From Varroa destructor (Eukaryota > Arthropoda > Arachnida > Mesostigmata > Varroidae): 64,000 nt of DNA. Location: positions 13,862,481 to 13,926,480 of the forward strand of contig NW_019211454.1 of NCBI RefSeq assembly GCF_002443255.2, given 5' to 3'. Position numbers and translations under genes: made by a program. Every line of letters begins with the position of its first letter. Position 1 is the stretch's first letter. Below, piece by piece: positions 24,201 through 39,200 of this stretch. Under the pieces are notes generated by a model. The model was not told the origin of the DNA and searched no databases. It saw only the letters and a program-made list of their open reading frames with translations.

Positions 24201-27200
24201 AAACAGTGGGAAAAGTTGCCGCGGTAGGAAAGAGTTTGATAAAGAATGATAGCATTACGAGTAGAAAAGCAGACGCTGTAGACAACTCGAGAAGCAACGA
24301 AGATCAGTCAGCCGCCTCTGGCAAAGTTATCTACCTACGGAGAGCTGAAGCAGTCAAAGAAGGTGAAGGAAAAAGGATAGAGTAGCAGTTGCCGCGACAG
24401 CCGGGAACGACGACGGCATTAGGGTCACAGTGAAACGCCGAAAAGTAGGCGAACGACTGGCAACCTAAGAATATGGAAAGGAAAAAGACGAATTTGGCAG
24501 CTTTGGCGGAGCGTTAGTTAGTCGAATATACCTAAAAACTACTACGAAGAGAAAGGGAATAAGTTGGAGCCTGAACTGAAAGGCAGTGAAAGGTTTTGTG
24601 ACTGCTACCTGACTTGTGGACATAGGACACTGCGAAGTGAAGAAGACATCAGGGGAAAAGTAAGTGTTTACTCTAGATGCTGGTTGGCCTCTGCCGCTGC
24701 GTTACACGAGTCCTACTTAAACTAAGACATTTTTGCGGCAGAAAGCCGGCCAGCAGGCCTCGACTGCCTTTTTTGCCACGGATGCCCCGAAGGGACTACA
24801 ACGTCCTGCAATCCCAAAGTTTTTGCCTGGTATTCAGTCTTAACTAGTTTCTCGCACGACATTGGAAAGTGCAAGCCAGCATCGTCTGGTTTATTGGTGG
24901 ATCGATCGGCCTGCCTATTGGTTGGTCAGGTGCCGGTAGACACGAAGCAGAAATTGCCAGTTGCATAAACGGCTTAGCCAGGGCGAGCGCTTGCAAATTA
25001 TAGTCGGCCCTGGACAACTTGCCTAAGTAAAAGGCCTGGCGAAACCGTACCGAAACGGTGCAATATTTGCACACATAACTGTGTACATTCGAGACGCTGC
25101 ATAAAAAGAGATACAATGGGTTGGTGTCCGAGTGGAAATAGTGCGTGGCACTGTTGGAAGAATAGTGAAGAGCCGACTCACTAACCACTGGCCTGCTGTT
25201 GAGCCCTTTGCCCTCGAAAAGGCCGCCGAGTTCAATTATTCAGCACATTCATGTTGGCAACAAGTATGCGCACAGTCTGTAGCGATTTTCCCGTCTGCAA
25301 CCCTGTCTACATAGATGTTAATGCCCTTGCTAACTGGTCATCAGAAAATGCCGTCCATTCACTTTGCATTAAATTCGCCAGCTCTGCTAGTTGTATATCT
25401 AACATATCTGTCTAAACCATGCCTTGATCACTTTAAACTAGTTCGTACTCTGTGATGCTTTAATCGCAGCTAACGACAGACCACTGTTTACCATAAGGAC
25501 GCGTTGTCCACAACGTACTTTCAAATCGTCGGTCCGCCATCGAGTCTGGACAGATAGTGTAGCTCGTGCAATACTATAGCACCGAAACTAGCATTGGACA
25601 GATAGTTGTACACCCTCTGACAGACGAAACAAGACGAACAAGAGGACACGTGGCGAAGCACGCCTGGGCTACCTAAGCTAGACCCAGCCGCTCGACGATG
25701 ATACGTATGCCAGTATCATGAATCTATCCATGGCAGTGTAGCTGTCGGCAGTTGGTCGAAGGGGCGGATAGACTAAACGTGCGCCCAGAGTAACATAGGC
25801 CGATATTTCACAAAACGCAGTGTCGGCTGCCGACTCAACGTCAACGCATTCGTTTTGGTTACTAGCTTGATCGCGTTCGGTCAACTTTACCAGCAGCATG
25901 TTATAACTATGTATTCTGCTATATTCTGGTTAAGGAATCTCTTGCTAGTGGCTGCTTTCTTGCTATGAAGCTTCTACCCGTCTGCCACTAATTAGGTGTA
26001 AGAAGACAAGTACGCAAGGCAGAGATCATGTAAGGCGGATTCTCCGGAGAGTGCAAAGGGTACGTTCTATTTTCGCTTCTATGATAAGAGCAGCAAGCTT
26101 AAAAAATGACTGTCGCCACATCACGCCCGACTGTCGACAAACCGTACTTCAGTACGATGGCTGAATAGTTTGTATGTCTTTGTAGACGCCTGCAACAACA
26201 CCCCACTCTTTATTCTTAGCAGCATAAGTTATAGAAAAATTGTATCAAACTAAATAGTGTCAGCGACGCATGCCCAATTCTGGTGACAACCCCGAGATAT
26301 TCGACAATACACAGGGTACTCTTTCGCATGTCCTTACCGTGTTGACCTGAATACCCGTACACATACAATTACCGTCTACTCATGTGAATAGATTTTGAAT
26401 CAACAGTGGCCAGCCATAAGGCGCAAAGCTGTATTGCTAATTGGACATTTCATGGCAAAATGGGACCACTGGGGATGACATTTGCAGATAACGTCTTCCC
26501 TTCTCCACCTTCGCGAAAGCTAGATTTCTCCCGTCTGCATTCTGCATACCCCACAGAACAACCTTGTGGTCATTCTGGAATTGGTCTTGTTTTGTCCTGA
26601 GAATAGTGCTAGCTAACTTTTTTTTTCCTTTGGCTTGCCACTTTATTCTAAGAATGCAAGAGACGCATGTGTATACTTAGTTTTCGAAATGCATAACAAT
26701 AAACATATTTAAAGCGTTCATATTGGCCGTGAGCACCAACGTCCATATGCTGTCAGAGTACTGGTAATTTATTCTCTAACCACTTCCGTGGTAAGCCAAG
26801 TCTAGTTCTAGTTTGTAATAAAAAAAACTCAGATGCAAGCTTGACGCAGTAAACAAGTCAAGAATGATATTCCGCCTAGCACCATTGAAGTTGACACCTT
26901 GCCTTCATTTGTTTTGGGGTAGAGGTCTGGATAATGACAAGGTCGAGTCCCCAGCCGCCTTTTTTGCCTGTTTTACGGAAAAAGGAAAAAGCGGTGTCTG
27001 TCAAATCAGGGGCGCTTTCCGGTTATTTTCGTAAATCAGCTTGAAATGATCGGAATACAGAACAAATAAAAGACGCAAACGAGAGACCCACTCGAGTTAT
27101 AGCTACAGTCGTCGTCATAGAGGCAGCGACAAAAAAGACAATCCCATCTTTGGCAATGGTGGCAAATATTTTTCGATTGACATGAGCATCGTTTGGTCAC

Positions 27201-30200
27201 GTTGGCAATCTTGTGAATCCGGCAGATAGGCGGCATTAAATTTTAACTTCAGATTGGGAAAGCAGAATGCAAGTGAGGTTACCCGCTCCGTTTTTTTTTG
27301 TCTAAGATAAAAAGAAAGGAAAAGGCAAGAACTAAGGAAGGATAACAGCCGGTGCAGTTTAAAGCTATCCGACTCGTCTCATGTGGTATCGGTATGTTTT
27401 AGCAAATCAGCAGAGAGTACAGAAATTCAAAAACGATAGAAATAAGAGTTGCAGAAAATAGCAAGCTTCATAACGCTAAACGTAATTGCTTATTTTTAAT
27501 TGCGTAATTCATTATTTATTTATTATCTATTTTTACTTTAAATTTTATCTATTTATACATAGTTCGTAAAGTAACTCATATATGAGGTGCTACTATTTGA
27601 TTACGTAACCGTTCATTTGAGACTAGCGCATCAATTTCATCCCATATGAGCGGCCATTTTCCAAACTTTGCTCTAGGATTCGCCTAACTTCTGTAGCCAT
27701 TACCATGCTTTCCTGCTATATTTTGCGAATCGGGGGCAACACACGATGGCATTATATTCTTCAAGCGGGCAACGGTGGAAACAGACTTCCTTGAAAGCCG
27801 CGCGCCGGCTATGCAGTCTCGCCATGTCAACCATGATCACAAGCGCAATCCGACCTCTAATTTCTATTTAAGCTAGTCTTTTTGCTACTAAAGCAACTTG
27901 CACGAGGGCAAGATCTCTGTTGCTTTTCGTTCTTTCTGCGTTGACATTTTAGTACTTAGCTCATGCCTCGACATCTGTCGTCTGTCGTTATCATCGTTGA
28001 CATCCGTCTGATTCAGTGACACCCTTGCTGACACGGATGAGGAATCAGATTTTTTCACGTCCATCTATGCCGTCTGACAGCATTGGCTATTGTTGTCTCA
28101 ACATCAGTGATAGCAGCTGCCATCTAAACAGTAACTTGCCACTAACGAAGCCTATTAAAAACACCCTCACGCTTACCTATTGCTGGAAGCTATTATAAAG
28201 CCGGCCAGCCAAAACTCCGCTAGCTGGTCAAATCATGTGAGCTCACTTCTCTTTTAATAGTCGGTATGACGATCGTCATAGCCGTTGTTGCCGCTGGTAG
28301 TCGAAAAGCAGTTAGCTCGTAAAGTATCAAGTCGTCCACCATTCCAGCTAGCATTTGTGCGGCGAGCGCTTGGCCCTGAGCCTTCATATCCCCTCTCAGT
28401 ACTAACGAAAACGTATGGACAGACCAAAGCGACTCAGAAATACACCGAGATCTTGCCAGTAGCAGTAGTCCAGTGTTGAATAGCGACGACAACAACCAGT
28501 CGCTACCGTTTTGTCCTTTGCTTCTTATTTGCGATCCTCTTTATTCGTCCACTGCCTTTGTCCACCCCTTACACCTCTTTATTTCTTTTTTCTCGCACTA
28601 TTCCCTTCTTTTGCCATTTTTCCCTCATATATATATATATATAAAGAGGGAAAGTGAGAGCAAAAGAGAGAGAGAGAAATTGTTTTTGATATGCGTCGAA
28701 GGTTGCATAGTAGTTATTGCCATTATAAACTGATGTCGACCGGTGTCCTAGACATCGCCTTTGTGGCTGGCCAGCATGAGGGGCACGGGGAGGGGTATGG
28801 GGGAGCAAAAAATATACGTAGGGAAATAACAAGCCGGCTTTTTTTTTAGATATATATCATAGTTTGCAAACTAAGAGATGGACAAGCGAACAGGTCAGTG
28901 AAATCAACAATCTTAGCTTTTCTCGTCTTCAAGCGACGGAGGGCGACTCCAATGTGTGCAAGTATCCTCGGCGTGGCTCAGCCTACCGAGACAATTTAAG
29001 CCAACTTTCTCACAAGCCGACACCGCCGTCGAGTACAAGATAGCTTAACGTAAAGAATGGAATAAACTCATCGGAACACGAGGGCAAAGGCGAATGGGAT
29101 GCGAAGCAACTGAACACCAGCAGGGATCTCCTCAGTAAGTGAAGTAGAAGGTTGGTTGATTTGACTCCAGTGGCGCTATTGGTCCTTACCTTCGGTGTAA
29201 CCGGAACCTCGAAACACAGCAAAGTCCTATATTGCACGATCGTTTCCTGCTCTCCTATAGCCATCTAACAAGCGAAAGGTCTAAGCAGCGAAATAAGTAA
29301 CGCGCTAGAGAGTCGAGCTATCCGTCGAGCGGCGGCGAGAACCGTTTCAGGGCCTTCCATTAGCTGGCCGATATGGTTATCTGAATAAGGCTACCGTAAG
29401 AAACAGTAACACCGGGAGTCCTGTCTGGGTACGAGACTGGGACGTAGCAAGGATAGGCGTCCGCCGTATGCCGATGCATTCTACCTTTGACCCAGCTGTA
29501 TGGATAAGGTGGAGAAAAAAAGATTTGATAGCTTGTACAAGCGATAACAATAAAGAGTAAAGCGCACACTAAATACATTGAGGCTCTTTCTTGGCAAGTA
29601 CCGAGGTCATTACTCATATTGCCTCGCTGGCGCTAGATCTTCTTTACGAGTGGCCATTTTATCCGTTTTGCGGCTTTAGTATGTTGCATCGCGTCTAATA
29701 TAACGTTAGTTATAGGGGCGAGCCACTATTATTGGATACGGTGCGACTATCAATGGCTTGTTACACTGCGGTCGACATAATCGCATTTGCAGGTCAGTTG
29801 TTGGGCTCGGAAGTACACATTCGGTGAAACTATCTAATGGTGTCCTGTAATTTTTACGGGCAAACGTAAGACTCTAGTAGCGCACGTCAAATATGGAGGC
29901 TGTTACAGTGAAGCTGTTATAATTTACCATATGAAATGTTCAGACAAATAATCCTATGGCTGTTCTTAGCAGGTTGTTGAACGAGATGGCCTTAGGTCGC
30001 TGCGTCGGCAAAGGAAAGCTACGTACGTAGAAATCAACTCTCAAGCGAAATTTGTTGTTTAGTTTTTTGTATAGTTCGTTTAGGACAATTAACCTAGTAA
30101 TTAGTTAGTGAATAGTTTGTAGCGAGATAATATGGGCCAACACATATGGGCTAAAACAAGGCCACAGTTGTGCGAATAATCAGTGCCTTTGAGTCAATCA

Positions 30201-33200
30201 ACTATCAGATTAGTCTAAAGTTTATCGCTCGATATGATATTCTACCGATATAGACACGATGGTAGAGAGTCAAACAGGATCAACGACGCTCAAAAGATTT
30301 GTCGCAATTGTATAACTATAATACGGTCACTCTGATAGTTGGTAATCGTCAACTAAACGCTATGAAAACGCACTCAGAAGCCGCTAGGCAGGATTTATAT
30401 ACAACAATTTAACTCATTCGTTAACTCATGCAGACGCTAGACCCGCATATGATGATATTCGTCTGAAATTCGAAAACAATTCCGAAATTAGCGAAACAGA
30501 GCAAACTCTCCACGGGACTCACTCAGAAATCACTGCTATTGAACAAAACCTTTCATTCTGTTCGTCTGCCCTTAGTCAGTTAGCTGAAATCTCTTAAATT
30601 TTTCGCCATTAGAAAACACCTTTAAGGAGAGAAAGGTCATACAATGAGAATGACGATGATGATCCACCCAGCGACCTGCCCACTCGACCGAGTCCGACCT
30701 TCTATTAGCTGGAGTAACATCAGTTTATGAAATCAGGCTCAGAGACTGAGTATCGAGGAATTACTTAAGCAACAAATAGCCCTTTCTTCAACCTATACCG
30801 CCTCTCGTTCTTTATGTCGCCCACTGCCGACGCTGCGGCCACCATCGACACGGTCTCCACTGCAGCGCTAGTTCCCAACGAATCGTTCGTCCTGGCTCGC
30901 TTGCAACCCTGCCTGTGACATCGGGGGAGCCACGTGGACGGACCAAAAGTAGCGTCAAGTGTAGGCATACTAGCAGCAGCCTCGATGTGAATACTGAGCG
31001 CGGCTCTCTAATCTAGATTGTCCGCTAACTTTCTAAAACGACTTTGGAAGACAGAGGACTGCCCAACAGAGTTGCACTGACTGTATGGCTGGCTGCTTGT
31101 GCTGGTTAGATGGGTTGAGCGGCGGTCTCAGAGAACAAAAATGGGTCTCGACAAAAGAACTTCATAACGACCTCGATTGAGCGACGCTCGACGGGGTGGA
31201 CTGAAAAGACTCAATGATCTTTGATTAGGAGATCTCCAGTCAAAGGGGTAAGAAGTGAGCCAAGCCTAGCGGACCGCTGGAATCGAAGCGTCTGAGTAGA
31301 GGCCGACAATGTAGAGGCTGATAGCCTAAGTAGGACAAAGACTTGAAAAAGTAATAGGCCACGCGGTGTAATTGAGGAGTAAAGCACAGCTGCGGCGACA
31401 ACACTGTATTAAGAGAAATCATACTATAATATGATAAGAATCGAGGGCAAGACGTACGAATAGGCTCCTCCGCGCTTGGTACAAGCTCTGTACCAAACGT
31501 CCTTCACATCTTTTAAATAATCCCGTGCTTCCAGGCCATTATTGTGGTAGCTAGCGCTATAAGAATGTCGGCACATATTCGTTGGCGCTGCCTGGTAGTT
31601 TCGTTTCACCGTATATATGCCCACAGACGCGAGTCCTAAATGTATGACAGACAGCGCGACCTCTTCGCGAAGCGAGAAGACACATTATTGCCATAGCAAA
31701 TTTAACGGAATATGATAAATTCTCGGTTTTTATGTTCGCTAATATTTTTGCTTCCACAGTTTGTCTGATCAGCGAAGCGGGGAAATGTGTTTCGAAGAGA
31801 AACACATTTTTCTGCTTCAAGAGCAGGTCGAAATTCACAGATTACGTATATTTTTATGTATCTGTACTTTTTATCTTCGCCTTCCGCGCAACCACTAACT
31901 GAGTCAAATTTATCAATCCGTAAAAGTCGCACGATTGATTACCTCCCAGCCAAGTCCGTCATAGCCGATCCTCCGAACGTCAAGCAGACGATTTCCTTCT
32001 TCTTGGTCAGGAGTTTGACCTGGCATTACTTGGTAGGCCCGAACTTCGAGGAGTCCTTTGAACTTTCGATTCTTTGGTCGCAGCTTGTAAATGTGGAATT
32101 GAGCTTGCAGAAGTTCTTCAAGAGGGTCCGCACGGGATAAGTTGAAATAGAATCGCAGAGCAGTTGCTGGAACAATTAGGAAATAATGACAATGTTAACA
32201 AATAGTCATATGTGAAAAACTTCATATTAGAGCAACTACATGAATTGTTTCAACACAGCTAAGATCTACAATACATGGTTGGTGTACTCCATTGCGGTAT
32301 ATCTTTTTATGTATGTTTTTTGGTTATGCTGGAGTTTTATATCCACTAGTACACTCGGACTTTACAGAGGTGAATCTTACATGGAATAGAATAAACAGGG
32401 TGGATCAGCTTAATTCGTAGTCAAGCCTTAAGTAACGTCTAACGACTCGAATGCGGTACAAGCCATGAAAAATATTCCTGCGCGGTTGATTGCAGCACAG
32501 GTTTGTTCCTAAAACATTTTTGTCTCTTGGTTTTGTCCTATTTAGATCTTTTGTGTTCAGTATAAGCAGTGTTTAGCATTAGCTCCATGTTAATTGCCTG
32601 AGGCTGTGCGGTCAGCCTGACATGACGTAACTATCCTTGTAGTGAAGGGTCTAGGAATTACCCCGAAACGTGATTCTGATCTCTACATGAAGTAGATAAT
32701 TACGTTAGCTCAATTAGTACTAGTCTTATCCTTAGATGTGTTCTAATTAAAGATTTCGCATTGCGTATATTTTTATACGAGTATTCACGAAGGTCTTCCT
32801 TTTGATAAAATTCTACGTTGCTTAGAAGTTTGGCGGTTTTATATTGGCGCTGTCGAACGCTAGAGTTTATGGATTTACAGATTAAAAGTTACCCCACGAA
32901 CCTATGCCGGCCCGACTCGACGAACAACGGAATTGCAGGTGACCCGAACCAACACACTAAATTTTTTCACGGTTGTTTATATACACTCGAATGATGTTGC
33001 TTCTGCGAAAATTGACACAGAGAACTACTGCTAATGTTACCATTATTTAAACTGCTAAAATGTCGTCAACGTATCAGTCACCTGTCTCTGTTAATGCGTT
33101 AAAAGTGATTTTCACTAACAACAACGACAGTGTTTATTACAGATACAAACAGCGCAAACAATAATAAGCGGTGCGATAAAACCTCACACACAAATGGAGC

Positions 33201-36200
33201 TACTTCAATTCACAGGGCAGCAGCAGGAGATAGACGCGATCTGGTCGCTGCCCTTAGGCTTCATCTGAATTACGTAGCCCTTGTCATCCTTCCATTTCGT
33301 GTCACCGACATTCTTTTGGCCGGCGGCACCTGCTAAGGACTCGTTCGGTGAGCTTAGGTAACTTGCTATGGTTGAAGATATTCCAACATCGTCTCGCTCT
33401 GTGTGTCTATTATTTTCGGAGCTCGAAACAAATAAAAAGATCGATGATCTCGAAGAAATCCCTTCTCGCACAAGTGCCTCGTCACGTCGGAAAATGTATG
33501 GACCCTAGTTATTAGTCAGTATTTATTTTGTGTTTATCTATCTTTTGTTTTTGTTGCCTAAAAACAAATATGATCAGTAGTTTCCTTATGCTACTTATTT
33601 TTTTTTTTTTTTTTTTAGTTTATGCTTAGGATGCGCATCATTGCCTTGTCGTTCGCTTAAGCAATCTGTGGGTGTGTCAATAACGTATTTACCGTAACAA
33701 GTTCGATACCCCATTTACCTACTCATGTTATGCATAGTTATTATGTGTCATATGTATTTATAAATATATAAAAGCTAATGTTTTATACAGTAATGGCACA
33801 GAAGGTAAAATATGATTTGAGAACATTCTGACTTAAAACCAGTTGGAATCGACGGTGATATTGACCGTAATTGGATGCGATTCGGTCCCTAAACTGAAAC
33901 CGTTTCGCTAGGGCCTATTTCTCATGTATACGTTGCCTAATTGAAGCAGGAAGTCAGACAGAGAGGCCCATACATAAAAACTCCATGCGTCTATCTGTTG
34001 TCGTTATAATTCTGTAGAGGAAATCTCTTTTTCATAGAGAGAAAAAAAGAAATTGCAAACTAAATGCAAAGGATTATCCCATCCATTCGCTTCGATTTAG
34101 GAAGACAGCCACCTGCAGCAGTCACCAGATGCAGAACAACTCCGTAAAGACCGGAAAGCCGACTCTGGTAAACATACAGGAAGACTCCTTAAAAGATACG
34201 AGTTGATTTATAATTATACTAATGATCCACGGCGTTCGATGTACCCGATAGACACTTTCATATTCGAATATAATTAACACATATCGGCGATTTTTGTCTT
34301 GCGATAGTTGCGCAGAACCGGACATCTGTTTAAAGTACATATAGAACACAAAATTGCACGTGAAGAGAACCTATACCGTGCTCTGTTGACCACAGCATCT
34401 GGGTTTCTGTTACTTGTCATTGGTTCTACCCACCTGTCTCTTACAGGTGTTCCACAGACTTTCATGTAATTTTTTTTTGTAGTAATTTCACCAAGAAGAA
34501 ACGATGGGAGCTCTTCCTATAGGCTAAGGTGGTCCACGACCTACTGTCTTCAACTCTATCACCCCTTGAAATCTCTTTGAACAGCACAAACCTTAAAAAC
34601 GATGCAAATTTATTTAGACTTATTTTTTACTCGGTATACTGAAAATCTATTTTAGTGTTTCCCTAAAAACGAAGCACGTGTTTGTTTTAATTGATCCCCT
34701 ATTTGGGGGTTTAAACACCTACGCAGTGTGACACACTCTCACATTGGTAGTTTTCAGCTAACACAAGTCCATTGCGTTGCTGTAGTACATCATTATTTTC
34801 GTCGGCACGCCCTCCGTGGACGAAAGCGAAAGCGGCAGGGGAAATGCATTTGCTTAACGTTCCGTTCTGACCGCTGCTGGTCCCCTCGAAGCGATTCAGG
34901 TTGAAAGCCTCGCTTGGGAGAGGAAGCGAGATTGCGCCATTAACTGAAGTGAAATGTACATTTCTTTATCTAGCAACCTCGCGCCGACGCCCGCCGGTCC
35001 CCTAACTGACTTTTACATGACCAGACTTGGTCTTTTGCAGAAAAAAAAGAAAACAAAAACACAACGCTAGAAACAGCCGCGTACGTCTCTATATATTTCT
35101 TACTTGCTAGTCGTTTATGAGGCAAATTTCCACGAACAGTTCTCACATCGGCAACAACGCTCGTCGCAAAATCAAATTCCCGCTGTCTTAACCACTAGCT
35201 TGCTCTATTTCAAGTAAATCATATTTGAGCGATTCTTCTAAAGACAAACCTTGCTGACGTTCCACCGTGGCACAATCTGGTTGGGCAGGTTCAAAATACA
35301 GGGGGCTATATTATGGGCATTTCGTCCTTCTAACCTCTGAGTGGTTTTAGGTGTATCTCTGATCGTAATGGTTTCGTTTGCTTTTCTTGTAAAAACACGC
35401 TATTTCGACTATTACTAAGCGGAATCGACTTGCAATCGCGATCAGGCCTGCCGTTATTCAATGACAGTAGGACACGAGCCATCCGCCAAATTCGGGTCGG
35501 ACGTATTGAATGATTATAACGCAAGCGCCAAATAAGCAAGCCAAATTATAGATTAACGGTACATCAGACACACGATCGACATTAGTTAGCAGTATCTCTA
35601 TATGTATTGAAACTAAGATGCGACTGATTCTTGAAATACTATTATTTTACAGAAAAGAAGAATGGAAAGAAATAAAAATACGTCGTATGCTTGTCTATCT
35701 GCATATATGTATATGAGCACCTCTACCATTAGTCATTATGGAATAGATCAACCGTATATACTGTAGTGATATAAAAATCAAATATTAATATAATTATCTC
35801 TAAATATCATAGAGATGCTGTAAAATTAGTACTGAGTTTACGAACGTCCAGACATGAATGCAGGTTATAAACCTATCCAAAAAATTGAGAATAACTTCTC
35901 AAGTTGATGTTTTTCCTCGTATACTGCATCCGCGTATACGTTTAGTTGAATCATTCAAAACGCCACTCACGTCATACGGAATCAAGCGTACCCTGTGATT
36001 ATTATCATCACACACTATGTAAGCGTACGGATACATTTTGTAAATGTTAATGTTGTTGCTGTTTTTATTGCTGATCTGATAATTTCGACGCCTTCACTCA
36101 ATCAACGTTCACGAGAGATCGTACAGATCTTGCACAAAATGATAACAAACGTGTCGCTGCGCCTGTCGACCGTACAAATATGATATAAGCTGAATTTAAT

Positions 36201-39200
36201 TACGCACCTTCCATTCCCTTACGCTGCCTCTAGTCGACCAGCATCGCACAGCGATATGACGAAGAAGATTTAAGCTGTAGGACGCTGGGACCATATCGAA
36301 GCGTCGAAGGATGGATGGGCCTATTTGTGAGGATCTGTAGGAAACCTGAGCCAAGCGGCTTTTATAAGCCAAGAAGCTTGCAAACAAATCTACAAAGTTA
36401 GCTCCGGTAAAGTCACAGGCTTTACTACAGACCTAGCTTGTAGGCTAGCAAATTTAGTACGCATGCATACAGAAGGTACAGTTGGGACGCTGTTACTGCT
36501 GCAAATGAACCAGTAGGATCGTTTTTTCTTCCGAGAAAAAGCAAAAACAGCCTACGCAGTTTATTATATAGAGGTCGCGTGCTCGTATACATTTCGAAAA
36601 GTGGATATTTTTCGTGGCGCAGGCACGAATGAATACAATCAGTGATCACTACTGCCTGATAGTCGAACGCCTCGTCAATGTCTCCACGCAACGATTAGCT
36701 TTAGTGTTTATCTAACTCTATTGTCCCGATAGTTAGCTCAGACGGTCAACCCGACGCATAATGCTGATTAATGGTTCTATGACTTTGCATCCTGCCGGCC
36801 TTATCTCATTGTGAGTCCTCCCAGAGCAATCCGGACCGATTGCATTGAGCTCCACCTGTTTCTCTTGCGATCTCGCACTCTCTGCTACTTATTGTCAATC
36901 TACAGATTTACTTCCTAATCCGAAATGTGCACGATTACGTTTCCTGCTGCTGTTCGCTTGACTGTACGTGTGATCGTGTGGGCCTATGTACCTCGAATCG
37001 GTTGAAGTGACAGCTGTCCTGTGCTGCGGCGGCGGCCCTATCTCTGCCGATGGTACCATCTGATAGACAAAGAACGCATGATCTAGACTGCGATCGGCGA
37101 GAGCGGACGCAAGCTCCCGAAAGTGTGTTGACGATCAACAGTGCCTGCGGAATTGCAACGATGTCAACATTTTTACCTTTACCGTTGCCGAGTGGCAGCT
37201 GCCGTAACAGCAGCAGCAGCTGGAGTGCTCCCACCAACCGGGTACAGCCGGGGCGTAAAAGAAGCGGGACTTCGAGTCTGGGCAAGCGTTCCATCTCAGT
37301 CCGGATTCTTCCGGAAGCTTCGTTTCTGTCGAAAGTGACAGGAGAACAAAAGTGGTCGTCTTCGACATACTTGATTTGAGCGTTGCTTCTTCGCTGATGG
37401 CTGCCGGCCTCGGTAACTCGATGCAGGCGACATTGAAAAATACATACACACATATATATGGATATATACATGTACAGGGGGATGACAGAAGAGATCCCAC
37501 AGAACAAGCAACGGGAGCTCTGAGAATTAATTGTACCTATGGAGACATGCGTAATAGTTGTTCCACTTGTATACTATTGAAACGAACATTTTTTCATTAA
37601 ATAACATCTCTTTCTAAATAAAGCAAACCATTTCTGTGACTTCAAATCAGTACAAGTATGATGTCAATACGTCGTAAAACTAGCGATTGGCCGTTCAGTG
37701 AGTTAGCACCTATTGAGTCATCAGCAAGTTGTCTACTATTGATTTGATTACGTATCTTAGTCTGCTAACACCTCAAAGCTGCGTTGTGTTCCCTCGATAA
37801 GAATCGCCGCCCATAGTGCAGTTCTCCTTTCGGCCGAACGAGCCAATGTCGTCTATGTTATGAAAATATATTCGTTAGCTACCTCATGTTTTGTTTGTCC
37901 TTCTTTAACGCCTGAAATGACTGAAGTCGCATGCTTCCGGTCATATATATATATATATATATGGAAATAAGGAGCTTGCTTACTCGTTACGGTCTGACCA
38001 TTGGCCGACAGCTCACCAAGTTGCGAGGGTGCTCCCTTGTTTCAGTACAGCTTTATTGGTGCATTGCTGTCTCTTCACGTGCACTACCACCGTATCTGGC
38101 CTCTTTGAAACAGCGTAGCAGTTACATGCGAAACACCTCCCGCCGCGGCGGTTGTCCAGTGACGAGCGAGGCCAGGCGCGTTGAGTCAAGCTTTCGAACG
38201 CGTTTGTCTACCTTAATGGAACGTTTGATCAGACCGGATCAGTTCGCCTTCAGTTTAATTCCGCGTCACATCTTTCGTGTTACGCCACGCCAACGAGCGT
38301 GCTGACGCAGCACGACACGAGACCATCACACACCTTAGCCCAGCCTCTTACGGAGTCCTGCTTGATGGTGTGATGAAATCGCTATACCGAAAAACGGTTA
38401 AAGGACAAAATCGAACAAAGCCACTTACAGGAGAGAAACTAGAAGCACTCTGGTAGAATTAACACCCCCAATAGGTCGATATAGTAGCGCGCAGCCAAAA
38501 CCACAAACCCGGGCGCCTCTATCGTGCCTTCACAGCCCAACACATTAACTATCTGGATCGCGCCATCAATAATGCGACGATGATCTGAAACAGTACACGC
38601 TACTTGAGGTACTCTTCTGCTCTGCTATGTGGAACAGATGCTGCATTTCAGTTAGGAAACCTATCACAAATACTTCGATATGCGGTTCGACATCTTGTAA
38701 TCCTGCCACTACAGTGAAATAAAACGAAATCAAGAATGATAAATCATTTTTGTTGCTTTTTTAAACATGTATCTCCATCGACAGATAACGGCTTTGTATA
38801 ATTGAGGGATAGGTACACCCAAGTCAAAAATTAAAAAGTTTGTGTCGAGTCGGAGAGTAATATAACAGCCTTTCAATCGAATGGTTTCTCGCTCAGAACA
38901 CAATTGATAGAAAACTCGTCCACTGGCTTAGTTGATCAGGACGAACACCCGCGGCCAGAAGGCACGACCAGCTGTAATAGGAAGGCGTGAACTAAAGATT
39001 GGGTGGGGAGGGGGTGACATCATCGGGGGAGCAACTATAATAGCAAGAGCAAAATCAACAATTTAGTAAACAACGACCTGCATTCATAAAGTGACTGTGA
39101 TAGGCGTCGGTCGGTTCATCGTTACGTAATGCTGTCTCAATGCTGGGTGATGATGACTTTGGTGGCGTTATCGTCAACGTTGTTAGACGCTTCGTGGTAG

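Noticed and set aside
26925..26960. AAGGTCGAGTCCCCAGCC, resembling a tRNA B box
   Set aside because: One base short of the consensus, with no A box and no cloverleaf. A 15-base part of it recurs near 54011, but this is too short to define a repeat.
36935..37507. Longest minus-strand open frame in the window, 190 codons
   Set aside because: It overlaps several other open frames on both strands in a GC-richer patch and has a low-complexity Leu/Arg/Ser composition. It lacks splice context and any recognisable domain. It fits a chance frame.
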